DNA of 64,000 nt from Lutraria lutraria (taxonomy: Eukaryota > Mollusca > Bivalvia > Venerida > Mactridae): NCBI GenBank assembly GCA_964023205.1, contig OZ026848.1, positions 30,801,912 through 30,865,911 on the forward strand. Direction: 5' to 3'. Position numbers and translations under genes: made by a program. The notes beneath the pieces are model-generated. The model was not told where the DNA came from and did no database searches. It saw only the letters and a program-made list of their open reading frames with translations. Of the stretch, positions 1 to 12,740 are shown in pieces. Each line of letters begins with the position of its first letter. Positions within the stretch are counted from its first letter, which is position 1.

Positions 1-3000
1 TGTTCATATTATGCTGATCTACTCGACGACTTTCGTGTACGAGCGGTACTTTTTTCAAAACAGACAGGTTGTCTTCGTGCGTTACAAGAATTCTACTTTC
101 CGGAATCGACTTGTTCAGTCCAGGATACGCTGGAATAACTGCCGCGGTTATTAGACATTGGAAAACGAAAGGTCCGTTTGTAGGTGCATCTTCTCTACGT
201 TCAAAATACCAATCGATCGCATATGGTTGCTTCGAGGAATGATAGTTGCGACATTTCGTTGTTTGGTGTACTTCAACAATCTGGAAATAGACAATAAAAG
301 AAGATATACTAATCTCCAAACTTTAATTGAATGTAACATCTAGAATGTCTAGATTAAAATGACGAACAGATAAATAGTATTTACAGGACGACGGTCAATG
401 GCCTTAATTGCATGAAATGCATGGTTCAAAAGAGTATGATTCTCATTGCCAGTCTCAAAGTTTGTTTGGCTTTGTTAGAAAAAATACAAAGTATTATAAA
501 ACAAATGTTAAAATTGCAACTATCCATATTTTACTGTAAACCGGTGTTCTTTTTTTTTGTTACGTTATTTTGGCACATAGAAATTATCAATTTGTTTGAT
601 CTTAAAATAAACTTGAATAAACCACTCACCGTTTCCTCATCAGTGTTAATGATACGATTCCATTCCTCGTCTGAATCATTAAATAATGTCAAATGAATTC
701 GTAGTTGATCTTCGAGTTTAACTCTCATGGGCAATGCAACATTTCGTACAATTTTCAAGTTGCATTCATCTTCCTTGATACACTGAAGAATTGACAAACA
801 AACATTATAATATCAATATCTAGCCACCTTTGTGAGGATTTTGTTTCCACTGACAACTATTCCTAAGAATGCATTGTGGAATAACGAATAACTAAGACCT
901 AAAATAAGATTTGTATGATGCACTAACGCTTCCCAAGCTTATCATTTCGGGTAGGTAGGTAGGTAGGTAGGGAACTCCCTTTTCTATTTGCAGTCCTATT
1001 TTAGGTTTTAGTGATTCGTTATTCCGCAACGCATTCTTCAGAATAGTTGTCAGTGGAAACAAATACTAGGCCCTAGTATTAAATATAAACTAGTTACAAA
1101 CAAAATATTGGGTCTTGGGTCACTTTTTCAGGTCGGTCCTGTTAAAAGTAAACATTCATATTTTTATTCTTGGACTAAATAAATGATAAAGCGGATTCCC
1201 AGAAAACTCAACATGAAAGAAATTCAACGTTTTGATGACTAATATATTCACTACAAATAAAAACAAAAAATGGAAAACTAAAACCAACACTGTTAATACA
1301 TGTATTACCTTCAAACTTACAAAGCACGGTCCACAATGCAACACGCGCAAAAAAATGAAAAATAGCTCCACACAGAAATCAGAAGAACACAAAAAACTCA
1401 TCACTAAGCAATACACATGTTGGTACAAATAGTTTCAGTCAAATTCAAATTGTGATAAAATACAACTAACTCAAACTGATTGGTTTGTTGGTGGTACCTG
1501 CATTTTAGATTGTAAACTATGGTATGAGAAACAGTACAAGTTATGCCCAATGTGCATGTTTCAAAAAGGGTGCTATCATTACCTGTGCATAATCCTGAAG
1601 TTGTTGTACATCATCGAGAATATACATTGTAACATGAAGTTGGTTCGAGCTTTGAATTTCCGGCTTCGTATACACTTTTGCCGTCAGCCCAAATCCATAA
1701 TGTTCATTATTGCAAACTGTGCAGACGAGCCAACAAAATGTTTTCATGTATACTCTTACTTTGCCATATTCACAAAGTTCGTACCATGAATCAACAGATG
1801 TATCGTTATTATCAATACAGTCTTTCTTCGGAATTTCATACCTTTGTGTCACTGGACCTTGCCCTGACTTTATTTTCCAAACACGAAAGTCACTGCCATT
1901 TTTAGCAATGGTCATCTCAACACATGCGTATTCCTCGAGATGAATGTTGTCGGCAAAGACGTATTCTATTGCGGCTGAGCATATCGCCTCGTTTTCTTCC
2001 AAGACACTTTCCAGTTTATCATAGACGCTACATAAACTTGTAAACACCGATGCAAAACATTCAATTGTTGCACTTCGAGCGTCCTCGTCCGACAGCGTAA
2101 GTTTTACAGAAGAATTTTTTAACTGCAAACTTTTATGATTAGTGTCAAACTTGTGACGAACGGTAAAGTCTTCACCCAAGCTGTTACGAATGTTAAAAGA
2201 TTTTTCAGTTTCTGTCTGGACCGAAACTGTATTTGTCTCACTATGCGCAGAATTTATATCAGAAAACATCGCAAATTCTCTTTGATTTGCGGTTGTATTG
2301 GTATTTTTCTTATCTTTTCGTAAGTAGTTCAAAACATCTGGATTCATCATATTGTTCTGATCGGACATTTCAATACTATGAAATTCAGATCTGTTGTTGG
2401 TGACTTTGCGTTGGCATCTAATTATCAAACATACTAGGGGTAGTATAGACGATATAGTTATGATAACCGACAACGCAATTATCATTACTGAAGTAGACAA
2501 AAGAAGTTGAAATAAGTCACTTTTAAATCTAAAATCGTAAGTTAGAGTATGAATTCACGATGTGACGAATTTGTTCGTAATAGTTAAAATTTTTAGTGTC
2601 AGGTTTGAAAATATATACAATTCTGGCAGACGAATCAACGAAATACAAACACACAACAAATTTAAGTGAACATGTTAATAGAACAAGTATATCTGCTGTT
2701 CAACGGTCCATTTAACAGATATGGTCATTTCAGAGCCGCCACAGAGAGAGGGTAGATAAGAAACAGGAGAACCGGGCATTCAGATTCTTACTCTTATTTC
2801 GAATATGATTTTTAAAACTAGAAGCCCAAGGGCAACATGTCGAGCCCATGTTTAGCCAGCTTGTGATCTTGACCTTTGAACTACAAGTATGGGTGATATT
2901 CATGACACATAATTCCATTGAAGTGAACTTTTATACCAATTTATTTCAAAATCCTTGAATGCAAGCAGAAGTTAAAGCCCAGACAAGGAAAATATATTTG

Positions 3001-6000
3001 ACCGAATGTGTAATCTTGACCTTTGACCTATGAAAATCTGGGTGTTGCCCAAGACACATGGTCGCATTGTATTATGGCTTCAAATAATTCAATGCATAAG
3101 GGAGACACAGCCCTGACAAGGTGTATAATGATTATTTTTTATGTTTGACCTCTAAATGTGACCTTGACCTTTGAGCTAGTGACCTTGATCTTAAGCACTG
3201 CACACCGTCGCATGGTGTTTAACAATTATGCCAAGTTATCTTAAAAAGTTTCTATGCATAAGGGAGATACAGCCGGGACAAGGTGTATAATGCTCATTTT
3301 TGACGTTTGACCTCTAAGTGTGACCTTGACCTTTGAGCAAGAGACCTGTATCTTGCGCACTGCACACCGTCGCATGATGTTCAACAATCATGCCAAGTTA
3401 TCTTAAAAAGTTTCTATGCATAAGGGAGATACAGCCCGGACAAGGTCTATAATGCTCATTTCTGACGTTTGACCTCTAAGTGTGACCTTGACCTTTAAGC
3501 TAGAGACCTGGATTTTGCGCACTGCACACCGTCTTATGGTGTTTAACAATTATGCCAAGTTATCTCAAAAAGTTTCTATGCATAAGGGAGATACAGCCCG
3601 GACAAGGTCTATAATGCTCATTTTTGACGTTTGACCTCTAAGTGTGACCTTGACCTTTGAGCTAGAGACCTGGATCTTGCGCACTGCACACCGTCTCATG
3701 GTGTTTAACAATTATGCCAAGTTATTTTAAAAAGTGTCAATGCATAAGGGAGATACAGCCCGGACAAGGATCCGGACGTACACACTAACTAACTCACTCA
3801 CTCACTCACTAACTAACTAACGTACAGACACGCAACCGCCATTGTGGCGACTATGTCGAGCTCACCGCAGGCGGGCTCGACAAAAACATGTACACGTTTT
3901 GATATATTTTATATATTCTTTACAAGACTAAACGAAGAGGATTCATAAAAAATAATCATGTCAGATGGTGATATTTTCCTCACTTACTTGTGGCTTCGTC
4001 ATCTATCTTGTTCTGTGTACTTGTATTTAACTCTACCTTTTCGTTCAGCTCACGGTGTGTGTTCCTGGTGTACGATGTGTGACTTATCTTATCATCTTTG
4101 TCTAAAAGGCAAAATAAACAATGTAACCAATAGGCTGTGTATGAACCTAGACTTCCATCATAAATTACTTGTATGTACATGTATGTTCTTGTTTGCATTA
4201 GAACTGTTTAACACAGTTCTTAAACAGTAATTTGACAATTATTTTGCTTGGCGTGCGCTTCTTGGTAAGTGTCCGATACTCACCATTCTCTCCATGACCA
4301 ATTAATTCTCCGAGTTGAAATGAAAATCAGACGCGAACTAATCTACGTGATTCACCAACTTCAGTAAAAGTATCGCTGGCTAACAAGCAACTACATAAAC
4401 TGCATTCTACTGTCACTCGGGGTGGTGACTTAATAAATGTATGATATTTTGTACTTTGCGTGTAAAAATATACTTTTTATGCAATACCTATGATGCATGT
4501 GCAAGCGATCATTGATGAAGAAATAGGTACACTCACTTAAAGGACTTCAATTATACATTGATTAAGAAGTTGAACAAGTGAATGAATTATTTTGTGATAT
4601 TGTTTCCAACGCGAAAATGGGATCTGTTCCATTTTTGATGCAATATACATGTACATATTATTCAATTATTTTTTTTGAATAGGCTGAGATAAATATTTTA
4701 AAAACATGATAATTATTAACTGAAGAAACATATTGTACTTACATAGTGAATTGATATCGTTAGGATAAACAGTACCACTCAAACATGTACTGGTGTCTGC
4801 ATCAAATAATGTATCCATACAACAAGATGCTTCTCTCAAATTATCTAGCCGAATGTGGCTCTTGTTGCAACAGTGGGTCACATGAGAGCTATGTGTGGTA
4901 CAACACAAGGTGTTGTTGTTAAGTTTCTTCTTTCTCACGTGACCATAACAACAAAACTGATATACTGGGTCAAACCATCTACTACGTTGTCCACGTTTAC
5001 ATTCTGTGAAAGATTCGGCAGAAAAATATATTAATCAAAGTACTGAAAGTACTCATGGAGGCTGAACTTACAAAGACTTGCATGACAACATGGAACGGGA
5101 ACCATTTTACCAATTGCATGGCGGAGGTAGAAAATGTAATACACGTACTTCCGTCAGCATCAAATTTCATGTTAGTCGATTGAGTGATGGCTTCCACATA
5201 GCACACATAGGTTATTTATTACATTAGTTCGAACTTTCTTTACACACAGGATTTATAAATGTTAATGAAACAGCACAGCAGAAAGAAACAGATAAAGAAC
5301 GCTAGGAAATCCCATACATGTATTAATTTCTTTCCAAATTTCCACTAAGTTCACAAGCATATATTTCAATTACGTAGGGTGACGGATATCTTGCAATTTT
5401 GAGTCCAGCAATGTTAACGAACAATTCACGGTAATTATCAACAAAGATACAACTTGAAGCAATGATAATTGAATATATTTACCGAGGGAATGATTTGTCA
5501 TGATCGGCTTGGCTTTCATTTTCCTACGTAAACTTGCTAGCTGTATTGCTGTCTTCATCTTTTTCCTCACGAATGAACATTTCCGACGTCTGTATGTGCG
5601 AGAATGTAATGTACAGTATCGTTTGTACTTCTTTTGCCATATCGTGAAGCATTGAATTTTCGCATTCTCATTTCGCTCGTATTTTGAAAAACAATACTGC
5701 AATGGTAGCCTTATGCTTTCAACTGCTGAAAAAGATGGATGTCTTTGATGGCTGATCATTCTGTGCAAATACTTGCATGTTTTCGTCCGCAGACAACATG
5801 GTCACAGACCCTTATTATATTATAGTACAGCATATGTAAAAGTAAAGATGATCCCTAAAGTTTATTTGACTAGCGCTATCAGTCAGGAATATATATTACA
5901 TTAGTAAGGGGCGGGTCTATATGCACTGCCACTAAACAACAATTTTGACTAATACGTAAGAAAACAGGAGTGCCAGGTCACAAAATCGCCTGTCAAAATT

Positions 6001-7402
6001 CATTTTTAAAGCGTCAAGGGGCATAACTCAGATCTTATATTTTCCTGCATATTTGCCGAATGGATGGGTATATTCGTTTTGACAAATCTCTGCATATTTG
6101 ACTACGTGATGGGTATTTATATCAATAAACTCACATTTCTTAAAAAAATCCCTGGCAATGCAATGTACATGTATATCTGGCAGCAAAAAGGGTAAAAATT
6201 ATTCGAAGTACATGTATGAATGAATTATTTTGTCATATCAGTCGTAATTTTTAAGCGAAACAAATAAAAATACCTGAAAAATCCCCCATACAGTTGAATA
6301 AGACTTTTTCTTAATATAAAATGTATTATTTTTAGATGGAAGAAAAAAGGTTAATTGAGACGAGAAACCGTGACTGGTATGTAGCAAAACAGAGGTAGAC
6401 TCGGGTAAGCAGAAACCGGGAACCTGTTCTCTCTTATTAGCATAAAACGTATAACAGATTGGATTCCCATTTTTGCTCGGAATACGTTATACGTAATACA
6501 TATTATAGTGTATTCAAAGTAAGCGTGTTACCTGACGAATGTCGTCTGCCACTGATCGTTGAATTCTGAAATTACGAAACAGGATCCCATATAATATCAT
6601 TGAAATTCGTGTGTCTTATGCAATATATCATTATCGGGTGACGAGTTTATAGACAGAAAGATACAACATATCATAAATAAATAAGCCATTGGTCCAATAC
6701 ATTGGAAACTGATTATCATCTGGGCATGGAGCGGACAGAATTTGGGAACCTTTACAATTTCTAAAGGTTTCTATGATAGAATACGATTTACCCTGAGATT
6801 TTCAAAAACAATGAATATCCTTTGAGTTATCGGCCCTTAAGTCTATGGGATTTTGCCATTTTAAAGATCATGGAAAAAGGAAGTCCATTTTAATGAAAAC
6901 TTACGATAGAATGGTGAAAAAACACGGTATCAATCTAATTTTATAAAGAAAAGTACATGTATAAGTCACCGTGCAATATCTTCAAAAAAGTATCTTTGTT
7001 CTAATTTTCAATAAGGGCAACTACGAATATTACATTTTCAAAATATGTTGTAAAATAAATTAAAGTATCTATGGTAACTACATTGTATCAAACAAATGAA
7101 GATAATTGGGCAATACTATCTTTAAAATATTAACATTTTTGTAGCATATTGAGCGGGTATGTCAAAAAAGAATAGTCTTATGGACATATCAATTCCTTAA
7201 GTTTAAAAAAATGGCCATCTAAGCTGACATATATCTCTTAAAGACCTGTGTGCCAATTAAAGTCGTTTACAATCATAAGACAAGCAATAATAATGTAAAA
7301 ATATTTATTTAAATGATAGATAATTAGACTTACCTCTATAAACTCAACCTTGAAAAAAGTTCCAATGATTATACATATGATTAAACACACAAACTTTGTC
7401 AT
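1..7402 (-). CDS. Single-pass membrane protein, Cys-rich ectodomain plus ZU5-UPA-like cytoplasmic region (3' end off window)
   Basis: Exons I assign, 5' to 3' on the minus strand: 7402-7334, 5696-5483, 5003-4743, 4101-3988, 2487-1583, 782-630, 280-1 (continues off the window). Every junction has GT-AG ends and the phases agree (0,1,1,1,0,0), leaving about 665 open codons. The first exon starts MTKFVCLIICIIIGTFF, a signal peptide. Exons 2-3 are rich in Lys/Arg and cysteine, with CCYG, LCC, THCC and SCC pairs that recall galaxin-like repeats. A membrane helix (MIIALSVIITISSILPLVCL) lies at about residues 221-243. The following part ends in a ZU5-like stretch (GKVRVYMKTFCWLVCTVC) and a UPA-like stretch (LHVTMYILDDVQQLQDYA through FVFQCLI). 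Known ZU5-UPA proteins (UNC5 receptors, PIDD, ankyrins) usually carry a death domain next, which would lie left of the window. The four exons 4101-1 are well supported; exons 1 and 2 are less certain. The specific function is unknown. Confidence 0.68.
842..1061. repeat. Fold-back MITE-like inverted repeat
   Basis: The arms 842-890 and 1013-1061 are reverse complements over about 49 bp with a handful of mismatches (shared core TTTCCACTGACAACTATTC). A (GTAG)n run at 951-970 lies between them. It sits in the intron between the exons at 630-782 and 1583-2487 of the membrane-protein gene. Confidence 0.8.
2698..2812 (-). repeat. tRNA-derived SINE fragment (family shared with 30324 and 48494)
   Basis: The sequence 'ccatttaacagatatggtca' followed by an imperfect 'gagccgccacagagagag' block matches 30330-30400 and 48494-48600 in order and orientation. 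Only the body is kept here; the tRNA-like head seen at 30406-30488 is missing. Confidence 0.6.
2820..3885. repeat. Tandem ~162-bp repeat block with 'gaccttgacctttg' motif
   Basis: The anchor 'cataagggagatacagcc' and close variants recur at about 3094, 3256, 3418, 3580 and 3743, a steady period near 162 bp. Each unit carries a 'gtgaccttgacctttgag' segment and 'gcactgcacaccgtc'. The last copies are closely alike, so the amplification looks recent. The block ends in an (ACTA/ACTC)n run at 3784-3822 and a tail to about 3885. It lies in the intron between the exons at 3988-4101 and 1583-2487. Confidence 0.85.
5697..7333. other. First intron of the membrane-protein gene, no feature recognised
   Basis: AT-rich sequence with no reading frame, splice-supported exon or clear repeat that I could support. 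Confidence 0.5.
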
Positions 7403-7748
7403 CTTGTTCAGGTTGTTTATCGGGTGCACTAAATGATGACTCGTCTCGCCGATCCCATTTATTGGTTTAAATAAAGAAACTCATCACAGTCTAATAATAG
7501 ATTTGGAAAATCCCACAAAATTATTTCTACCTCCGAATACCGTATGCCAATTTGGCAAAGTGACAATTTTATTAAAGTTTTTGTTTTGTTTTTATTCACA
7601 TGCATTTTAGCGCTTAAAAGTAAGGTAACAAAAATCAATTTATGTTGTTATTTACTTCGTGTCAATGAGCTTTATCTTGTATTTAGATTATCTATTTTTA
7701 TTTATAATTAGTGTATGTATATGTTATTCAGTGCATGTACAATGTAAT

Positions 7749-8340
7749 CAGGGACGTAGCTTGCCCTATAATGATTTGTAGGCACCTAATTTCAAATTCT
7801 GAAATTCGGTGTTTGTATAGCATATATAAAGATAACTTTATATAAATACAATGCATGCATTTAATATTATCCTAAGACGAAATACTGAAGAAATTATTTT
7901 CAGATTATGGAAAATTTTGCACCAAATTACCATAATAGACTAAATAGACTATACAAACAGAAAAAATATCGAATTTCAAGGAATGTAGAAGTAGATCGAT
8001 CCACAAACTTGTGATTCTGAATACCGATGGACGGATGGACCGACCGACAGAGTAACTCCAATAAACCCCCTCTCAAACTTCGTTCGCCAGGATATAACAA
8101 CATGTATATTGTAGAAAATGAAAAAAAGTATGAAAAGAACAACTTACACTCAAATGCTTATAATATTGTTCAAATTCAAATTCTGAAATTCGACATTTTT
8201 TCTGTACTTATAGCCTAATTAAAGTTAACTCTTTATGAATATGCATTTAATATCATCCTAAGACAAAGAATCTAAGAAATATTGAAGAAATTATTTTCAG
8301 ATTACGGAGAATTTTGCATCAAATTACCATACAATTACGT
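7749..8340. repeat. Diverged direct repeat pair and dispersed repeat
   Basis: Segments 7790-7935 and 8165-8335 are imperfect copies: both have 'tcaaattctgaaattcg', 'atttaatat.atcctaagac' and 'gaagaaattattttcagatta' in order. At 7749 the block opens with 'cagggacgtagcttgccc', a terminus related to the elements at 8888 and 56899. Between the copies, 7990-8090 matches 15289-15375 ('gaccgacagagt.actccaat'). Confidence 0.65.
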
Positions 8341-8887
8341 TCAAATTATCTCCCTTATTAAAAACCACAAAATGTGATTATGATTTTATTTTCTTGTTTT
8401 TCTGTCTCAAATCATTAATTTAACATCCTTACTAATATCCCTATCTAAAAGTCAAACATTTATTTAGCAGATTATAATCAAAAGAACGATATTGTGTAAA
8501 GATGTGTCTGAGGACCGTGGGAAAAAATATATTGGATTCAAAAGTCAGTTCGAGTTGCTTCCCTTAGATATTAAAGTAATAGGATCAAGCACAAGGAATG
8601 TTTGTCCACGAACCATACACACTATATTGGGTAATTTATTTCTTATTGTTGGTGTTATTTATCTTTTAACAATATATTTTAAGTAGAAGTACATATAAGG
8701 GCTGTAAAATTAATCATTTTAGTGAGAAACTGCGTCTATAATGTTCTTGAATATTCCGAACACATAAATGTCTATATACAAAAAAAAAGTCATATTTCTT
8801 CCCATACATACGTTTGATTACCTATTGTTTGTGTCTGTTAAGTCCAATAACAAAACATGTTTTTTTGTAATTAACGTCTTTGACTGT
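8341..8887. other. Intergenic, no feature recognised
   Basis: AT-rich sequence between two dispersed repeats. A 64-codon open frame at 8492-8686 has no supporting features. Confidence 0.45.
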
Positions 8888-9180
8888 CAGCGGCCTAGCT
8901 TGCTCGATAATAATATGTAGGCATCTTTCTAAGGAGGTACCTTTTCAACGTAGATTGTCGGAGACGCATTCTGCAGCATAATCCGGTGTGCTATATCCTA
9001 AAATATTTTTATATGAAGTTATTGCAGTTCTTCATGTACGTTGTCTAAGATCTGGGTACTCTTATGGTCCATTCTTCCAGCTCCTAACCATCTACTTTTA
9101 TTGCGTTTTTCGGTTTATTTATTTGCTAGAAAAAGTGTAGGCACGTGCCTACAGTGCCTATATAGCAAGCTACGTCAATG
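8888..9180. mobile_element. MITE with 'tagcttgct' termini
   Basis: The left end 'cagcggcctagcttgct' and the right end 'agcaagctacgtcaatg' are imperfect inverted repeats. 'tgtaggca' follows the left end, and its reverse complement 'tgcctaca' lies inside the right end. Related left ends occur at 7749 and 56899, so this is a dispersed family. Confidence 0.6.
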
Positions 9181-9477
9181 GTAATTCGATTATTAAATAA
9201 GCCGTAAAAATATGTTTGTAAACTGGGTATATTACTCATTACAATTCTAGTAGCTATAGTGGGGTTGGTCGGGTTTAAACAGATAGCCAGATAAGAGGTT
9301 CAATTTGGCGTCTAGTGTGTGTTCATTCCTCTACCAAATAATACAGCTACATTAGCTATGATATGCCTGCTGATACGCCAAGCCTACCAGGATATAAAGT
9401 AATGTTGTATCACAACGGTTAAATCCATAATATTTAAATAGCTAACAATGTATAAAGCTTTCCTAACTAAATTATTT

Positions 9478-11672
9478 CTATTCTGTTCTGTTCGTATTAC
9501 ATCATGCTCCATTCTGTTCTGTTCTATTAAATTCTGTTCTATTCTGTTCTGTTCTGATTACATTATGTTCTGATTAAATTATGTTCTATTTTGTTCTTAT
9601 TAAATTATGTTCTATTCTGTCCTTATTAAAGTATGTTCTATTCTGTTCTGATAAAATTATGTTCTATTCTGTTCTGATAAAATTATGTTCTATTCTGTTC
9701 TGATTAAATTATGTTCTATTCTGTTCTGATTAAATTATGTTCTATTCTGTTCTGATAAAATTATGTTCTATTCTGTTCTGATTAAATAATGTTCTATTCT
9801 GTTCTGATTACACTATGTTCTATTCTGTTCTGATAAAATTATGTTCTATTCTGTTCTGATTAAATTATGTTCTATTCTGTTCTGATTACACTATGTTCTA
9901 TTCTGTTCTGATAAAATTATGTTCTATTCTGTTCTGATTAAATTATGTTCTATTCTGTTCTGATTAAATTATGTTCTATTCTGTTCTGATTACACTATGT
10001 TCTATTCTGTTCTGATAAAATTATGTTCTATTATGTTCTGATTAAATTATGTTCTATTCTGTTCTGATAAAATTATGTTCTATTCTGTTCTGATTAAATT
10101 ATGTTCTATTCTGTTCTGATTACACTATGTTCTATTCTGTTCTGATAAAATTATGTTCTATTATGTTCTGATTAAATTATGTTCTATTCTGTTCTGATAA
10201 AATTATGTTCTATTCTGTTCTGATTAAATTATGTTCTATTCTGTTCTGATTACACTATGTTCTATTCTGTTCTGATTACACTATGTTCTATTCTGTTCTG
10301 ATTACACTATGTTCTATTCTGTTCTGATTACACTATGTTCTATTCTGTTCTGATAAAATTATGTTCTATTCTGTTCTGATTAAATTATGTTCTATTCTGT
10401 TCTGATTAAATTATGTTCTATTCTGTTCTGATTAAATTATGTTCTATTCTGTTCTGATTACACTATGTTCTATTCTGTTCTGATAAAATTATGTTCTATT
10501 CTGTTCTGATAAAATTATGTTCTATTCTGTTCTGATTAAATTATGTTCTATTCTGTTCTGATTAAATTATGTTCTATTCTGTTCTGATTAAATTATGTTC
10601 TATTCTGTTCTGATTACACTATGTTCTATTCTGTTCTGATAAAATTATGTTCTATTCTGTTCTGATTAAATTATGTTCTATTCTGTTCTGATTAAATTAT
10701 GTTCTATTCTGTTCTGATTACACTATGTTCTATTCTGTTCTGATAAAATTATGTTCTATTATGTTCTGATTAAATTATGTTCTATTCTGTTCTGATAAAA
10801 TTATGTTCTATTCTGTTCTGATTAAATTATGTTCTATTCTGTTCTGATTACACTATGTTCTATTCTGTTCTGATAAAATTATGTTCTATTATGTTCTGAT
10901 TAAATTATGTTCTATTCTGTTCTGATAAAATTATGTTCTATTCTGTTCTGATTAAATTATGTTCTATTCTGTTCTGATTACACTATGTTCTATTCTGTTC
11001 TGATTACACTATGTTCTATTCTGTTCTGATAAAATTATGTTCTATTATGTTCTGATTAAATTATGTTCTATTCTGTTCTGATAAAATTATGTTCTATTCT
11101 GTTCTGATTAAATTATGTTCTATTCTGTTCTGATTAAATTATGTTCTATTCTGTTCTGATAAAATTATGTTCTATTCTGTTCTGATAAAATTATGTTCTA
11201 TTCTGTTCTGATTAAATTATGTTCTATTCTGTTCTGATTAAATTATGTTCTATTCTGTTCTGATTACACTATGTTCTATTCTGTTCTGTTCTTATTAAAT
11301 TATGTTCTATTCTGTTCTGTTCTTATTAAATTATGTTCTATTCTGTTCTGATAAAATTATGTTCCATTCTGTTCTGATAAAATTATGTTCTATTCTGTTC
11401 TGATAAAATTATGTTCTATTCTGTTCTGATTAAATTATGTTCTATTCTGTTCTGATTATATTATGTTCTATTCTGTTCTGATTACAGTACGTTTTATTCC
11501 GTTCTGTTCTTATTAAATTATGTTCTGATCAAATTATGTTCTGATTAAATTATGTTCTATTCTGTTCTGATTAAATTATGTTCTATTCTGTTCTGATTAA
11601 ATTATGTTCTATTCTGTTCTGATTAAATTATGTTCTAATTACATTATGTTCTTATTACATTAAGTTCTATTC
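9478..11672. repeat. 26-bp satellite array (about 83 units) with 130-bp higher-order period
   Basis: The unit is 'gttctattctgttctga' plus one of three 9-bp tails: taaaattat, ttaaattat or ttacactat. A marker variant ('ctattatgttctg' in place of 'ctattctgttctg') has its 'ttatg' at 10031, 10161, 10759, 10889 and 11045. The spacings are 130, 598, 130 and 156 bp, all exact multiples of 26 (5, 23, 5 and 6 units). The edges are degenerate. No coding frame spans the array. Confidence 0.97.
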
Positions 11673-12020
11673 GGTTCTGCTCTTAATCATTTCATATGAA
11701 ACCATGCAAACACAACAAACGGAGGACGAGGATATTTACATACATGAATATTTCATATAGCTATAAATACATGAGTTTTATCCATTTGAAAAATATCAGT
11801 GGAATTTTGTATATACTGTCAAATCTGTGAACAAAATCCACCCTTGGGAAACTTGGGTAGACTTTATTTTCAGTATAGCCTACATTCTGAGGTGGCTGCC
11901 AACTCAGGTTTGACTGTCGATAATGTATGCAACTGCAACACCGAAGAAGCCTTTGTATTAAAGGATGGGACTCGGTATGGTAAAGTACATGTAGCTCTCC
12001 ACCCAGTTTTTTTCTGGAGC
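11673..12020. other. Intergenic, no feature recognised
   Basis: Unique-looking sequence between the satellite and a MITE. Short open frames on both strands lack any recognisable features. Confidence 0.4.
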
Positions 12021-12285
12021 TGGGTCCGTATTCAAAAAACATCTTAAGTAATTTTTTAACTTAAGTTATATTTTTCCTTAAATTCGACTATTTCCTTAAC
12101 TCTTTTGTACTAATATAAAGGATGAAATCACAATAATATGATTTTATCTTTGTTCTAAAGATGCCAATTATGAAAATGATAATTCATTTTCACACTTTTG
12201 ATGACTGGTTTACAAACTTTTACCATGAAACAAATTTCGACTTAAGTAAAAGAAAATCTTAAGATGCTTTGTGAATACAGACCCA
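12021..12285. mobile_element. MITE with 28-bp terminal inverted repeats
   Basis: The left end starts 'tgggtccgtattca' and runs to 'catcttaag'. The right end starts 'cttaagatgctttgtgaat' and finishes 'acagaccca'. They are reverse complements over 28 bp with about 3-4 mismatches. A related element with similar termini is at 44441-44643. Confidence 0.75.
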
Positions 12286-12740
12286 CGTTACCCTTAGCAT
12301 GGCCATTTTCCTAGTTTAATTATATCTGAATACCACCCCTGACTAGATAAATAGAATGAGTAGGAATAATCTTGTCTAAGTTTTGTGAGAATATGACAGG
12401 TACGACCCGTCCAAAAATAATCGAACTTTTTACATGGCTGTTAGAATTTCCAATTCGGTGCTTAAAACATGAACACCGTAATTGCTTTTCTGATCTTTCA
12501 TACACCAGTTTCCAAGAGGCTTCTAGGTAGTAGGTATGTACAGAAAATTGTTTCCAGGTATGGTACACAACTGACCCCAGCTTTTAGAACTGACCCTCCA
12601 AAGATTTCTGACAGATAAATCCAAGTACGAAAATATTTGAGGATGAACAGGAAATAACTAAAAAGTACAAAAGGTGTATTATAGAAGTTTTGTAAACCCA
12701 CAAACCATTGTCTCATCTATATTTATAACACAAACAGACA

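Noticed and set aside
531..797. Separate 88-codon gene on the minus strand
   Set aside because: Its core is the exon 630-782 of the membrane-protein gene, with splice sites in phase with its neighbours.
5072..5147. Exon of the membrane-protein gene (good GTAAGT donor, CC-containing frame)
   Set aside because: Joining it to the next exon at 5003 makes a TAA at the junction, and its acceptor is weak. The exon at 5483-5696 joins in frame instead.
9478..11672. CRISPR-like array
   Set aside because: Units of 26 bp follow each other directly with no unique spacers, and the context is eukaryotic.
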